From Planotetraspora mira (GTDB lineage: Bacteria > Actinomycetota > Actinomycetes > Streptosporangiales > Streptosporangiaceae): 64,000 nt of DNA. The DNA is taken from NCBI RefSeq assembly GCF_016863275.1, contig NZ_BOOO01000016.1, positions 62,001 to 126,000 of the forward strand, read 5' to 3'. This document shows positions 15,757 through 25,299 of this stretch, piece after piece (position 1 is the stretch's first letter; every line of letters begins with the position of its first letter). The notes below the pieces were generated by a model. That model was not told where the DNA came from. It ran no database searches and worked only from the letters and a program-made list of their open reading frames with translations. A program made the translations under genes and the position numbers.

Positions 15757-15762
15757 TAATCT
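15757..15762 (+). promoter_or_regulatory. -10 hexamer TAATCT, leaderless start at 15770
   Basis: TAATCT lies 7 nt before the GTG of the Nudix gene in a locally AT-rich stretch, with no ribosome-binding site between. Confidence 0.5.
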
Positions 15763-15769
15763 TGGTTTT

Positions 15770-16174
15770 GTGCGGCGTGTCAGATGTGTGGGAGCGATCG
15801 TGGTAGACGACGGCAGGCTGCTGCTGGTGCGCAGAGGTCGCCCTCCGGGGCAGGGGTTGTGGTCGCTGCCCGGAGGCCGGGTGGAGCCCGGAGAGACCGA
15901 CGCGGAGGCGCTGCGCCGCGAGCTTCTGGAGGAGACCGGGCTCGAGGTGATCGCGGGGCCACTGGCCGGCACCGTCGAGCGGCCGGGCCCGGACGGCGTC
16001 GTCTACGAGATCCACGACTACCTGGCGACGAACGCCCCGGACGGCCGGCTCACCGCAGGAGACGACGCCGCCGACGCCCGCTGGTGCCATCCCTCCGATC
16101 TCGTACGGCTCCCGCTGACCGACGGCCTCGCCGCGGCACTCGCCGAGTGGGGGATCATCGACCCCCTGCCGTGA
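15770..16174 (+). CDS. Nudix hydrolase
   Basis: A 134-residue Nudix protein with a complete Nudix box ([18 protein letters not shown] followed by LEETGL) at about residues 36-58. It hydrolyses a nucleoside diphosphate linked to another group; the substrate is unknown. The start is probably a leaderless GTG. The last 20 nt overlap the convergent Asp-box gene. Confidence 0.9.
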   Translation: MRRVRCVGAIVVDDGRLLLVRRGRPPGQGLWSLPGGRVEPGETDAEALRRELLEETGLEVIAGPLAGTVERPGPDGVVYEIHDYLATNAPDGRLTAGDDAADARWCHPSDLVRLPLTDGLAAALAEWGIIDPLP

Positions 16175-19100
16175 GTGAGCTCCGCCAGATGGTGAGGTGG
16201 TCGTCGGCGTATCCCGTGGACCTGCCGATCGCCAGCACACGGGTGCCCGACACGGCCACGGCTCCCAGCCACTGTGTGCCGGCACCGCCGAGGCCGTCCT
16301 GGGTGAGCGTCTGGCGGGTCCAGGCGAGCCCGTCCTCGGAGATCCACGCGGCGCTGTCGCCCTCGCCCGCCGGGCCGTGCGACCCCACGGCGACCAGACC
16401 GCCGTTGGCCGCGACCAGGTCGAGCACCACGGCCGTCTCCTCGGCGGGCAGCCTGCCGTACTCCCAGTGGGCGCCGTCGTCGGCCGACACCGCAGAGAAC
16501 GGGCGGACGCCCTCCTCGGTGACTTCGGTGCCGATCGCGACGACTCCCGAGTCTGTCGCCACCACGTGCCGCAGTCCGGCCGAGCGGGCGTCGTCGGGGA
16601 TCACCCTGCCCGCCTGCGTCCAGCGAAGTCCGTCGGGCGAGACCCAGACGACGCCGGTCTCGAGGTCAGGCGCGCCCGACCCGCCCACGGCCATGAATCC
16701 GGACGGCGTGGCGGTGACCGAGGTGAGACGCACACCCGCTCCTCCGGCAGGCATGCCGGTCGGGGGAACACGGGTGAACCGCTTGAGATCGGGGCTGAAC
16801 CAGAGAGCGGGCAGCACGCCGGTGGCGCTGCGGTCGTCGCCGGCGAGGATGTAACCCTTGGGCCCGCCCGCGACCAGGCGCGGCGCGACCAGGAAGTGGC
16901 CGGCGGGGACCTGCATCGCCGGACCGGCCTTCCAGGACCTGCCGTCGGACGAGGTCACCAGCAGGGGCCGGGTGACGGCGGGGTCGGTCATCGTGCTGCC
17001 GACCGCCAGCCAGCCCTTCGGCCCGTGCGCCACGCCGTTGAGGGCCTGGCGACCGGGTCCGCCGAGCACCGTGGAGAGGCGGACGTCGGTCCAGTTGGCC
17101 CCGTTGTTCCCGCTCGTCCAGATGGCGGCGTCGCCGTTGGCCGAGCCGACCGCGACGAACGCGCCGGCGGAGACCGCGACGTCGGCGGTGTCCCTGGCCA
17201 GATGGCTGAGGCCGGCGACGTTCCCCAGCGGCACCGACCGGGGCGTCTTGCCGTCCCCCGCCGTCATGAGGACGGGCAGGTTCTCCACGTCGCCGGCGCC
17301 GCGTTTGTCCCCACCCGCGACGACCAGGCCCGCGTCGGTGATCGTCAGCCCGCGCAGGGTGCCCGGGATCTCACCCAGGTTCGCCTCCTTGGACCACTTG
17401 CGCCCGTCGTCGCTGGTGTAGACGGCATACGTCTCCCAGGCCGACTCGACGACGGCGGCAACGCCCGCCGACGACGACGCCAGCCCGCGGACTCCCGTGC
17501 TCTCGGAGCCGAGGCCGCCGATGCTCCCGCACTCGCTCCACTGCTCGCCCTCGGGCGAGCAGTACACGGTCACCTCACCGGCGGCAGAACGCTGGCGGAG
17601 CGGGACGAGGACGAACCCGTTCCCCGCCGCCGTGAGAGCACCCGGCTCGGGTTGCACGCCGGCGAGGGTCGCGGCGGTCCTCAACCACGTCCTGCCGCCG
17701 TCAGTCGACCGGAGGATCACCGAACCCGAGTCGCCGGGACCGGGATCGGCCAGGGCCACGACCTGATCGCCTCGGGCGACGACCGCGCGCATCCCCCGGA
17801 CCTTGTCCGGCGTGCCGATGTCGCCCGCCCTCGACCAGGTCCTGCCGTCGGGCGACGTCCAGGCCACGGGACCGACCGTTCCGTTCTTGAGCGTGGCCGC
17901 GCCCACGGCGACGAATCCCGTGGCGGTCCTGGCCACGTCGGTGATCCGGTCCTGACCGCCGAAGACGGCGAGTCCCGCCGGGTCCACCGACGTCCACGCC
18001 CGGCCGTCCGGCGACACCCACATCCCGCGGGCCGCCTGGCCCGCCCAGCCCGAGACGTCGGTCCCGACGGCCAGCCAGCGGCCGCCGCCTCCCACGACCC
18101 GGCCGACCGCGCCCGCGCCCGCCTCATAGCCGGCGGGACCGGCGACGCGTCCCAGGTCCCAGTCCTTGCCGCCATCGGTGGACACGAGGAACAGGGGCCT
18201 CGGCAGTGTGCTGGTGGTGTCGCTGCCCACCGCCACCACGGTCGACCCCACCGAGGCGATCGCGTTGAGGACCTGGCTGGAGCCGTTGCCCGGCAGGCCG
18301 GGTGCGGCGAAGGCGGCGTCCCCCGACTGGCCGTCGCCCGCCGCGAGGCGCAGTCCGGCGGGCTGCGGGGCTCTGGCCCAGTTGACCGCCAGCACTCCCA
18401 GCCCCGCGGCCGCCAGCAGCACGATCGTCACCAGGGCGGGAAGGACCAGCCTGCCGGGCCTGAAGCGGCGCGACGGGGCGAGCCGCCGATGGTGCCGGCC
18501 CGCTCCCGTCCTCGGCGGGCCGATGGCGACCAGCACGTCGGGCCGGGCGGGCCGCCCTCCCGGAGGGCGGCCGATGCGCTCGACCGGTTCCTGCGGGGGC
18601 TCGGGATCCGCCGGATACGTGGCCTCGGGCACCGGACGGTACATGGGCTCGGGACCCGGCCGGTGGACGGGAGGGTCGCCGGGCGAGGCGACGGGCTCGG
18701 GTTCCGCGGGGATCTCCGGTCCCAGCCGGATGCCGCTGGGGGAAGGGGAAGCCGGATCTTCGGCAACCGGGACCGGCGGCCTGTGTGCCAGAGCGTGGTC
18801 GTCTCCGGACGAGTACGGCAGCCGCCGCTCCCGCCGGGGAGCCCCGGCGGCGTCGGGGTCCTCCTTGGGAATGTTCGCCCGGGGCGTTCGCGGCGGGCCT
18901 GAAGCCACCAGCTTGTCGGGAGCGTCCACCAGTCGTCGCCGGGGCGGGTCGTCGGGAACGGTCGGCCCGCCGGACGAACCCGGGCCGGACGGGCCCGGGG
19001 TCGGCCCGGGCATCGGGGCAGACGACCCAGGCGACCCGCCGGACGACCCAGACTGCCCGGACGACCCGGACTGCCCGGACTGCCCGGACGACGCAGGCGG

Positions 19101-19523
19101 CGGATCAGACCGGCTGGTCTGGCCGGGCGGCGAGTCGGGCGGCGAGTCGGGGGAAGGCGGCGGCGTCTCGGATCGACGGTCCCCTGTACGGCTGTGGCGG
19201 GGCTGCGCCTGGCCGGACGACGTCGAGTAGGGGCGGCGCCCGGTTCGCGGCTCCCGCTTGCTCTCAGGGGCGTCCGTGCCGTCCCCGGGAGAGGGCTCGG
19301 GCTGCGGCGCCCACAGATTCTGCGCGTTCTCCGGCTGCTGCGCGCCCTCGGGCTCCTCGGCGTCCTCGGGCACGGGAGCGCCGAACGGAGGCATCGCCCA
19401 GGGAGAGACGATCGGAGGCGTGTGATGAAGGGCCGGAGGGGGCTCCGGGTGGCCCTCGTCGTGTGCTCTGCCGTCGTCGCCGGCATCCTGCCGAGGCTGG
19501 CGCTCGTGGGGGCCCGAGGCCAC
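16155..19523 (-). CDS. Large membrane-anchored Asp-box (BNR) repeat protein
   Basis: 1,122 residues from GTG 19523, which has TAGGAGGT 8 nt upstream. Residues 1-355 are disordered, rich in Pro, Ser, Gly and Glu, with a SGQSG/SGSSG tract near 150. One transmembrane helix at about 360-384 ([15 protein letters not shown]). The remaining 735 residues are built of repeats with S-x-D-G-x-x-W Asp-box motifs (for example [39 protein letters not shown]); I count about eleven. These form beta-propellers of the sialidase or Ycf48 type. The topology is cytoplasmic N-terminus, external propeller. No sialidase catalytic set (Arg triad, FRIP) was recognised, so a binding or scaffold role is more likely than glycosidase. 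Confidence 0.85.
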   Translation of the reverse strand: MASGPHERQPRQDAGDDGRAHDEGHPEPPPALHHTPPIVSPWAMPPFGAPVPEDAEEPEGAQQPENAQNLWAPQPEPSPGDGTDAPESKREPRTGRRPYSTSSGQAQPRHSRTGDRRSETPPPSPDSPPDSPPGQTSRSDPPPASSGQSGQSGSSGQSGSSGGSPGSSAPMPGPTPGPSGPGSSGGPTVPDDPPRRRLVDAPDKLVASGPPRTPRANIPKEDPDAAGAPRRERRLPYSSGDDHALAHRPPVPVAEDPASPSPSGIRLGPEIPAEPEPVASPGDPPVHRPGPEPMYRPVPEATYPADPEPPQEPVERIGRPPGGRPARPDVLVAIGPPRTGAGRHHRRLAPSRRFRPGRLVLPALVTIVLLAAAGLGVLAVNWARAPQPAGLRLAAGDGQSGDAAFAAPGLPGNGSSQVLNAIASVGSTVVAVGSDTTSTLPRPLFLVSTDGGKDWDLGRVAGPAGYEAGAGAVGRVVGGGGRWLAVGTDVSGWAGQAARGMWVSPDGRAWTSVDPAGLAVFGGQDRITDVARTATGFVAVGAATLKNGTVGPVAWTSPDGRTWSRAGDIGTPDKVRGMRAVVARGDQVVALADPGPGDSGSVILRSTDGGRTWLRTAATLAGVQPEPGALTAAGNGFVLVPLRQRSAAGEVTVYCSPEGEQWSECGSIGGLGSESTGVRGLASSSAGVAAVVESAWETYAVYTSDDGRKWSKEANLGEIPGTLRGLTITDAGLVVAGGDKRGAGDVENLPVLMTAGDGKTPRSVPLGNVAGLSHLARDTADVAVSAGAFVAVGSANGDAAIWTSGNNGANWTDVRLSTVLGGPGRQALNGVAHGPKGWLAVGSTMTDPAVTRPLLVTSSDGRSWKAGPAMQVPAGHFLVAPRLVAGGPKGYILAGDDRSATGVLPALWFSPDLKRFTRVPPTGMPAGGAGVRLTSVTATPSGFMAVGGSGAPDLETGVVWVSPDGLRWTQAGRVIPDDARSAGLRHVVATDSGVVAIGTEVTEEGVRPFSAVSADDGAHWEYGRLPAEETAVVLDLVAANGGLVAVGSHGPAGEGDSAAWISEDGLAWTRQTLTQDGLGGAGTQWLGAVAVSGTRVLAIGRSTGYADDHLTIWRSSLTAGGR

Positions 19524-19572
19524 GCTCAGTACCTCCTACCTCTGGCCCAGAGGGATATTAAGGACCGTTCCA

Positions 19573-19592
19573 CCGCTTCTATGGCGAAGCGG
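19573..19592 (-). terminator. Hairpin 3' of the CPBP protease gene
   Basis: A perfect 7-bp stem CCGCTTC/GAAGCGG with a 6-nt loop, 80 nt beyond the CPBP stop. No T-tract. It could equally be part of the promoter region of the Asp-box gene. Confidence 0.35.
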
Positions 19593-19670
19593 ACGCGATC
19601 CCCTTGATACCCCATCACCGTTCCAGAGCAACACGGGAACGCCGACGCGAACAGACCTCTCTAGTCAGAT

Positions 19671-20651
19671 TTATCGCGAGAGCGTCTGAATTGCCCTCTT
19701 TCGGGCGATTATCACGACCGCGAAGCCGTACACGGCGAACTGGACGATCGTTCCGGTGATCGACTGCCAGGGAAGAGCACCCTGGTTCAGCGCGCTCCCG
19801 ACGTCTCCGGAGGCGGCGGTGATGCCGAAGGCCGCGAGGTTGTTCATCACATGCAGGGCGATGGGCGCCTCGAGCCCTCCGGTGAGGATCGCCAGCCATC
19901 CCATGAGCACGCCGAACCCGAAGACGTAGGCGATGCCCCAGTCGGTGTAACCGTGCAGCGAGGCGAAGGCGGCGCCGCCCAGCAGGACGCCCGGCCACGG
20001 GTTCTTGAAATAGGTGCCGAAGGCCTGGATGACCCAGCCCCTGAACGCGTACTCCTCCGCGGCCGCCTGGAAGGGGACGAGCAGAAGGATCACGATGAGG
20101 GGCGTCAGGAACCGATCCCACCCCACCCAGCCGAAGCCCGGGCTCACGCCGCTCAGCAGGAGCGTCCCCGCCTCGGCGAACTGCGCCAGCGCGACCGCCA
20201 CGATCGCGATCAGCAGGCACTGCCCCAGCCACGCCCAGCGGAGGCGGAAGGCCACGGACGAGAGCGTGCCCGGTGGCCGCCGCTGGATCGCCCAGGCGGC
20301 GCCGAGGACGAGCGGGATGGACAGCGCGATCACACCAAGCTGGAATCCCAGATCGGCCACCGGATCCATGAAGATGTGCGTGCCGTCCATCGACATGGGC
20401 AGACCGGCCACGATGGAGAGCAGACCCGCGACCAGTCCGAGCCCGATCGACACCACCAGGAAGGCGGCCACGATCGCCAGCGTGCCGGCGACGGGCCGCC
20501 ACCACCGGTGGGCCGACGTCCGGGCGAGCCTGTCGTAGCGAATCCCCGGCAGCGGCCGTACGGCCCATGGCGCCCGAACCGGCTGCCACGCGTACGGCGC
20601 CCCTTGGTAGGGGCCCGGGTAAGGCCACTGGTAGGGCTGAGGTTCGCTCAT
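19671..20651 (-). CDS. CPBP-family intramembrane metalloprotease (CAAX protease-like)
   Basis: A 326-residue polytopic membrane protein with a Pro/Tyr-rich cytoplasmic N-terminus (SEPQPYQWPYPGPYQ) and about eight hydrophobic segments. The CPBP motifs are all present: EEYAFRGW, FASLHGYTD and HVMNN, which together supply the Glu and His residues of the active site. Substrates of bacterial members are mostly unknown. ATG 20651 is the family-like start, but GGAGGT sits directly against it with no spacer, which is odd. An ATG at 20702 has no ribosome-binding site. Confidence 0.88.
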   Translation of the reverse strand: MSEPQPYQWPYPGPYQGAPYAWQPVRAPWAVRPLPGIRYDRLARTSAHRWWRPVAGTLAIVAAFLVVSIGLGLVAGLLSIVAGLPMSMDGTHIFMDPVADLGFQLGVIALSIPLVLGAAWAIQRRPPGTLSSVAFRLRWAWLGQCLLIAIVAVALAQFAEAGTLLLSGVSPGFGWVGWDRFLTPLIVILLLVPFQAAAEEYAFRGWVIQAFGTYFKNPWPGVLLGGAAFASLHGYTDWGIAYVFGFGVLMGWLAILTGGLEAPIALHVMNNLAAFGITAASGDVGSALNQGALPWQSITGTIVQFAVYGFAVVIIARKRAIQTLSR

Positions 20652-20782
20652 ACCTCCATTGTTCGTGCAGTCCTTCGACCACTCGACGATGCCCCTCGCC
20701 ATTTGCGTAGAAGTTCACAGACAGCGGGTCCGGAAGAGGGTTCACTCGAAGGCAAGAGCCACCGCGAACCCAGGAGCACGCA

Positions 20783-21484
20783 ATGAGCCGGCTAGGACCC
20801 GTCTACACGCTGGCCGCGGGCGCGGTGATCGTCGTCGCCCTCGGAGCGGCCAGTGTGAAGGCCGCCCCCTCCTTCCAGCAGGTGGGAGCGGGGCAGGACA
20901 CGACCGCCGCTGCACCCCCCGCGGAGCCGTTCCCCGCACCGTCGCAGGAACCCTCGGATCAGCCGTCGCAGCAGCCGTCCGGCGATCCTGCGGCGAAGCC
21001 GGACGCCACGCCCAAGAAGGCCGACTACGCCGGAGTGGTGCAGGGCAACGGCGGACTGGTGGCGATCGCCGTGCGCGACGGAAAGGCGATCGCCTACTTC
21101 TGCGACGGCCGCATCGAGGCCTGGCTGAAGGGCACCGCGGAGAACGGCACGGTAACCCTCGAGGGGAAGGACTCGCTGATCACCGCCGCCCTGGGCGGCG
21201 GCAAGGCCCAGGGCAGGCTGCAGGTCGGCAAGGCCAAGTGGCGCTTCACCGCCCCTCTGGTCAAGAAGCCGTCAGGTCTCTACCGGGCCAGCGCCGTGGT
21301 CCGCGGAGCGAAGATCGTCGGCGGCTGGATCGTCCTGCCGAACGGCCAGGAGGTCGGCCGGGTGCAGATCGGCGGCAGCGGCGAGCCCGCTCCCCGATTC
21401 GTGCCGGGCACGGCCGTGGACTACTACGGCATCACGCTGCGGCCCGAGGAGCCCGACGACTTCATCGACGAACTCGCCCGGTGA
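20783..21484 (+). CDS. Secreted or membrane-anchored protein of unknown function
   Basis: 233 residues. The N-terminal hydrophobic segment (residues 7-28) ends in VKAAPS and is a signal peptide or anchor. A Pro/Gln/Ser-rich linker (35-78) follows, then a globular domain from about 80 (YAGVVQGNGGLVAIAVRDGK to the end). AGGAG lies 7 nt before ATG. It probably forms an operon with the membrane protein 54 nt downstream. I recognise no catalytic motif. Confidence 0.75.
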   Translation: MSRLGPVYTLAAGAVIVVALGAASVKAAPSFQQVGAGQDTTAAAPPAEPFPAPSQEPSDQPSQQPSGDPAAKPDATPKKADYAGVVQGNGGLVAIAVRDGKAIAYFCDGRIEAWLKGTAENGTVTLEGKDSLITAALGGGKAQGRLQVGKAKWRFTAPLVKKPSGLYRASAVVRGAKIVGGWIVLPNGQEVGRVQIGGSGEPAPRFVPGTAVDYYGITLRPEEPDDFIDELAR

Positions 21485-21538
21485 GCCCGCGCCGGCCCAC
21501 TCCCAGCCCCACTCGCCGTTGATCGAGGAGCCTCCCCC

Positions 21539-22090
21539 GTGACCCACACCACCGTCATCACCAAGCGGAGCCTCGTCCCGCTTCTCGTCCCGCTCGGTGC
21601 CGGGGCCCTGGTCGCCGTCGCGCTCGGCGTGTACGGCAAGGCGCACGCCCCGACCGGCTTCTCCGTCAGTGTGGCCGGGTTCTCCGGCCCCCTGGCCATG
21701 AAGGCCTGGCTGACCACCGGTGCGGCCCTGCTCGCGATCGTGCAGGTCCTGTCCGCCAGGGCGATGTGGCGCAGGACGGGGACGAGATCCGCCTGGGTCG
21801 CCCCCCTGCACCGCTGGTCGGGCAGGATCGCCTTCCTGCTGACGATCCCCGTGGCCTTCCACTGCCTCTACGCGCTCGGCGCCCAGTACGACAGCCCCCG
21901 CGTCCTGATCCACTCGTTGCTCGGAAGCTTCTTCTACGGCGTCTTCACGGCCAAGATGCTCGCGCTGCCCCGGCGCGGCCTGCCCGGCTGGAGTCTGCCG
22001 GTCCTCGGCGGCCTCGTCTTCACCGCGCTGATCGGGCTATGGCTGACCTCGTCGTTCTGGTTCTTCACCACGCTCGGCATCCGGCTGTAG
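21539..22090 (+). CDS. DUF6529-like polytopic membrane protein
   Basis: A 183-residue protein with about five membrane helices. Histidines occur at helix ends (APLHRWSGRIAF, PVAFHCLYALG, LIHSLLGSFF), a spacing reminiscent of cytochrome b561-like heme ligands, though heme binding is inference. GTG 21539 with GAGGAG 8 nt upstream. Same direction as the secreted protein before it, suggesting a joint role at the membrane. The name DUF6529 is from memory of the family. Confidence 0.75.
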   Translation: MTHTTVITKRSLVPLLVPLGAGALVAVALGVYGKAHAPTGFSVSVAGFSGPLAMKAWLTTGAALLAIVQVLSARAMWRRTGTRSAWVAPLHRWSGRIAFLLTIPVAFHCLYALGAQYDSPRVLIHSLLGSFFYGVFTAKMLALPRRGLPGWSLPVLGGLVFTALIGLWLTSSFWFFTTLGIRL

Positions 22091-22094
22091 GACT

Positions 22095-23036
22095 TCACGA
22101 GGCCGGAGGGGTGAAGGAGGTCGTGCGGGGAAGACCCGCCGCGCGGCCCTTGGCGGAGATCACGAGAGCCATCTTCCGCGAGGCCTCGTCGATCATCTCG
22201 TCACCGAGCATCACCGCGCCTCGCTTCTCGACGGTGGTGTAGTACTCGTAGGCGTCGAGGATCAGTTCGGCGTGGTCGTAGTCCTCCTGGGAGGGCGAGA
22301 ACACCGCGTTGGCGGCCCCCACCTGCGACGGATGGAGCACCCACTTGCCGTCGAACCCCAGGGCCGCCGCCCGGCGGGCCACCTGGCGGAAACCGTCCGC
22401 GTCGCGGATCTGGAGATAGGGCCCGTCGATGGCCTGGAGGTCGTGGGCCCTGGCCGCCATCAGAATCCGCATCAGGATGTAGTGGTAGGCGTCGCCCTCG
22501 TCGTATCCGGGTGGCTGCTGTCCGACGACGAGCGTCCGCATGCCGATCGAGGCCATGAAGTCGGCGGGCCCGAACACCAGGGTCTCCAGTCGCGGCGATG
22601 CGCCCGCGATCTCGTCCACGGCGACCAGGCCCCGGGCACTCTCGATCTGGGCCTCGATCCCGATCCGGCCTTCCGGCAGGCCGGTGGCCCTCTCGATCTG
22701 GCCGAGCAGGGTGTCGAGCCAGGTGACGTGGGAGGCGTCCTCGACCTTCGGCAGCATCACGCAGTCGAGCCGGTCGCCCGCACCCTCGACGACCTCGATG
22801 ACATCGCGATACGTCCACTCGGTGGTCAGGTCGTTCACCCTGACCACGACGGTCTTGCCCGCCCAGTCTCCGTCGCGCAGCGCGGCGACGATGTTCGTGC
22901 GGGCGTCCTTCTTGGCCCCGGGGGCGACGGAGTCCTCCAGGTCGAGGAAGACCTCGTCGGCGGCCAGCCCCTGCGCCTTCTCCAGGAACCGGGGGTTGCT
23001 GCCGGGGACGGCGAGGCAGGAACGTCGAGCGCGCAT
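22095..23036 (-). CDS. HpcH/HpaI aldolase, CoA-ester lyase family (CitE/malyl-CoA lyase-like)
   Basis: A 313-residue TIM-barrel lyase. RSCLAVPGSNPRFLEKA, VFLDLEDSV, IEAQIESARG and FGPADFMAS give the Arg, Asp, Glu and Asp residues that bind Mg2+ and substrate in CitE-like enzymes. The usual reaction is cleavage or formation of (S)-malyl-CoA-type thioesters. C-terminal WVLHPSQV matches the family. The start is ATG 23036, with TACGGT 7 nt upstream; a start three codons earlier is possible. Confidence 0.9.
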   Translation of the reverse strand: MRARRSCLAVPGSNPRFLEKAQGLAADEVFLDLEDSVAPGAKKDARTNIVAALRDGDWAGKTVVVRVNDLTTEWTYRDVIEVVEGAGDRLDCVMLPKVEDASHVTWLDTLLGQIERATGLPEGRIGIEAQIESARGLVAVDEIAGASPRLETLVFGPADFMASIGMRTLVVGQQPPGYDEGDAYHYILMRILMAARAHDLQAIDGPYLQIRDADGFRQVARRAAALGFDGKWVLHPSQVGAANAVFSPSQEDYDHAELILDAYEYYTTVEKRGAVMLGDEMIDEASRKMALVISAKGRAAGLPRTTSFTPPAS

Positions 23037-23043
23037 GGTCCAC

Positions 23044-23049
23044 ACCGTA
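23044..23049 (-). promoter_or_regulatory. -10 hexamer TACGGT, leaderless start at 23036
   Basis: TANNNT hexamer 7 nt before the lyase ATG, with no ribosome-binding site between. Confidence 0.4.
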
Positions 23050-23197
23050 GCGAGAAACGGCCGGGATGCGCGGCAGGGGGCAGGTACGACCGCAGTCGTT
23101 CGTAGACCTGCTACAACCGCAGCACGTCATGTGACCGCCTTGTCCGGGGTTACGCAGCCCGACAACTGTTCATCCCACACAAAACGGCCCACTTGTT

Positions 23198-23239
23198 CTT
23201 GGCGCCGCCCCCGTACGGCTTTGCGCCCCGCTCGCCAAG
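23198..23239 (+). other. Long-range inverted repeat upstream of bioY
   Basis: CTTGGCG (23198-23204) and CGCCAAG (23233-23239) are perfect complements around a GC-rich loop, about 70 nt before the bioY start. A second pair CCTCCG/CGGAGG lies at 23260-23284. Either may be 5' structure or a regulator site; no known biotin-regulator box is recognised. Confidence 0.3.
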
Positions 23240-23308
23240 AATGGACATCGGCAAAGTGATCCTCCGCGCCGGTTCAGCCGGAGGCGACAAGTCGAGAGGG
23301 AGCCATTC

Positions 23309-23875
23309 ATGGCCAACGCCGCCGCCGGAACCCGCCCCGCCGTGCTTTCCGACCTCATCCCGGGAAGGCTCGTACGCGACATCGCGCTGATCGCCGGCGC
23401 GGCCCTGCTCACGGGTCTGTCCGCCAAGGTCAGCTTCCCGGTGCCGGGCACGCCGGTCCCCGTGACCCTGCAGACCTTCGCGGTCCTGCTCTCGGGCGCC
23501 GCGCTCGGCCTGCACCGTGCCGCGATCAGCATGGCCCTCTACCTGGTGGCCGGTCTCGCCGGAGTTCCGCTGTTCGCCGCGTCCGGCGACGCCACCCTCG
23601 GATACGTCGTCGGGTTCTTCCTCGCCGCGAGTGTCGTGGGGGCACTCGCGAGCCGGGGCGGCGATCGGACCGTCTGGCGGACGGTCGGCACCATGGCCGC
23701 GGGCACCGTGCTGATCTACGCGATCGGCATGCCGTGGCTCATGGTCGCCACCGGCATGGACCTGCCGACCGCCTTCGCCCAGGGTGTCGTCCCCTTCCTC
23801 GTCGGCGACGGCCTGAAGGTCCTCATCGCCGCCGGTCTCCTTCCGGCCGCGTGGAAGCTCACCGGCCGGAGCTAG
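23309..23875 (+). CDS. bioY: BioY, substrate-binding subunit of biotin ECF transporter
   Basis: A 188-residue, six-helix BioY protein. The family signature VSFPVPGTPVPVTLQTFAVL is in the first third, with GLAGVPLFA and the C-terminal FLVGDGLKVLIAAGL. It captures biotin in the membrane; no EcfA or EcfT genes are nearby, so it works alone or with shared modules. GAGAGGGAG lies before ATG. No biotin biosynthesis gene is in the window. Confidence 0.93.
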   Translation: MANAAAGTRPAVLSDLIPGRLVRDIALIAGAALLTGLSAKVSFPVPGTPVPVTLQTFAVLLSGAALGLHRAAISMALYLVAGLAGVPLFAASGDATLGYVVGFFLAASVVGALASRGGDRTVWRTVGTMAAGTVLIYAIGMPWLMVATGMDLPTAFAQGVVPFLVGDGLKVLIAAGLLPAAWKLTGRS

Positions 23876-23878
23876 GCT
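23873..23878 (+). promoter_or_regulatory. -10 hexamer TAGGCT overlapping the bioY stop, leaderless start at 23885
   Basis: The TAG stop of bioY supplies the first three bases of TAGGCT, 6 nt before ATG 23885. Confidence 0.4.
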
Positions 23879-23884
23879 GCCCTC

Positions 23885-24235
23885 ATGAGCCTGCCGGTGA
23901 TCGAGGAAGGCGCCAAGAAGTCCGGCGTCCTGTGGATCGGACGCCGACTGGCCTGGCATGCCTGGCATGACGGCGCGATCTACGTCGTGACCGGAGGGGG
24001 CGAGCAGGATCTGCCCGGCCTCTCGGACTCGGCCGAGGTCGACGTCACGCTCCGCAGCAAGGACAACGGGGCGGAACTGGTCCGCTTCGCCGCCTCGGTC
24101 GAGATCGTCGACCAGGCGGCGGAGCCGGACGCGGTCGCCGCCCTCGCGAAGGAGCGCCTCAACGCCCCCGACGCCGCCGGGCTGACCGCCCGGTGGGCGG
24201 CGCACTCCACGGTCGTACGGCTCACGCCCCGCTAG
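23885..24235 (+). CDS. Conserved hypothetical protein
   Basis: A 116-residue soluble protein. A Trp/His-rich motif LAWHAWHDG follows VLWIGRR near residue 20, then YVVTGGGEQ, reminiscent of small beta-barrel proteins. No family is identified with confidence. No ribosome-binding site; a TAGGCT hexamer 6 nt before ATG suggests leaderless transcription, although readthrough from bioY is also possible. Confidence 0.7.
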   Translation: MSLPVIEEGAKKSGVLWIGRRLAWHAWHDGAIYVVTGGGEQDLPGLSDSAEVDVTLRSKDNGAELVRFAASVEIVDQAAEPDAVAALAKERLNAPDAAGLTARWAAHSTVVRLTPR

Positions 24236-24274
24236 GGAGCGGTGCGCGGCGGCGGCACGGCCGGGAGACGGGCC

Positions 24275-25216
24275 TCACACCCGGACGGCCTCCGCGGTCT
24301 CCGGCGCCGTCTCCGGCGAAAGCCGTACGGTCGCCGACTGGGCGAGCAGGGCGCCGACCAGCACGATCAGGCCTCCCACGATCTGGGCGGTCCCCAGGTG
24401 CTCACCGAGCAGGATCCAGGCGATGACCGCGCCGGTGATCACCTCCAGCGACGCGACCGTGGCCCCGACGGCGGCCGAAAGACGACGGACCGCCGTCACC
24501 CCGGCGAAGTACGCGATCACCGTGGCGACCAGCACGAGCCACAGGGCGGCCCCCGCCACCGGGAGGGCGTGCCCGCTGACCGCCGCGGTCGTGCCGAACG
24601 TCTCCCAGGGGATGTTCCAGGGCTGTGAGATCGGCAGAAGGACGACCGCCGAGCCCACCATGCCCCACGCGATGAGCCCGAACGTGTCCACGTCGTCGGC
24701 GAACGAATCGCTCAGCAGGAAATATCCGGCGCTGCACCCGCCCGCAACGAGGGCGATCAGGAGCCCCAGCGCGTCGACCCGCATGCCCTCCCAGACCTGG
24801 ACCACGATCGCCAGGCCGACGACGGCGATCAGCGCGCCGAGGTAGGCCGCCCGCGGGAGCCGTACCCGCCGGACGAATCGCACCCACAACACGACGATGA
24901 CGGGAGAGGTGTACTCGATGAGCAATGCGACGCCGACCGGCAGCCGCGTGATGGCCAGGAAGAACAGGGTCTGGACCGCCGCGACCGCGACGACCGCGTA
25001 CGCGACGAAGAACGGCAGGCGCGCGCGGGGGATGCGCAATGCCCGCGGCCGGACGATCGCGAGGGCCAGGATCAGGATCACCCCGGATCCCGCCATGCGG
25101 ACCCAGACGGATTCCAGCGGTGTCAGACCGGCGGCTCCGAGATATTTCGCCATCGGCCCGGAGAACCCGAAACAGACGGCCGACACGAACGCGATCGCCA
25201 GGCTCACAGCCCGCAT
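24275..25216 (-). CDS. EamA-family (DMT superfamily) transporter
   Basis: A ten-helix transporter of about 313 residues with two EamA repeats (first SAVCFGFSGPMAKYL, second from about residue 155). The C-terminal ASLEVITGAVIAWILLGEHL is the typical EamA end. These proteins export or import amino acids and other small metabolites; the substrate is unknown. The start is ATG 25216 or the GTG two codons upstream. Confidence 0.9.
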   Translation of the reverse strand: MRAVSLAIAFVSAVCFGFSGPMAKYLGAAGLTPLESVWVRMAGSGVILILALAIVRPRALRIPRARLPFFVAYAVVAVAAVQTLFFLAITRLPVGVALLIEYTSPVIVVLWVRFVRRVRLPRAAYLGALIAVVGLAIVVQVWEGMRVDALGLLIALVAGGCSAGYFLLSDSFADDVDTFGLIAWGMVGSAVVLLPISQPWNIPWETFGTTAAVSGHALPVAGAALWLVLVATVIAYFAGVTAVRRLSAAVGATVASLEVITGAVIAWILLGEHLGTAQIVGGLIVLVGALLAQSATVRLSPETAPETAEAVRV

Positions 25217-25287
25217 GCCCACCTGCCCATGTAATTACTGTTAGATGCTCTTGATGCTGTCATATCGGTATCTAGCTCGCATCCGCG

Positions 25288-25293
25288 TAACCT
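25288..25293 (+). promoter_or_regulatory. -10 hexamer TAACCT, leaderless start at 25300
   Basis: TANNNT hexamer 6 nt before GTG 25300, with no ribosome-binding site. Confidence 0.45.
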
Positions 25294-25299
25294 GGCTGC

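Noticed and set aside
16197-18902. 901-codon open frame on the plus strand
   Set aside because: Antisense to the Asp-box protein; composition is that of a high-GC third-position shadow (Arg/Gly/Pro/Ala strings), with no domain and no ribosome-binding site.
23037-23308. Known riboswitch upstream of bioY
   Set aside because: Inverted repeats exist, but no riboswitch consensus can be recognised, and biotin genes are normally controlled by proteins.
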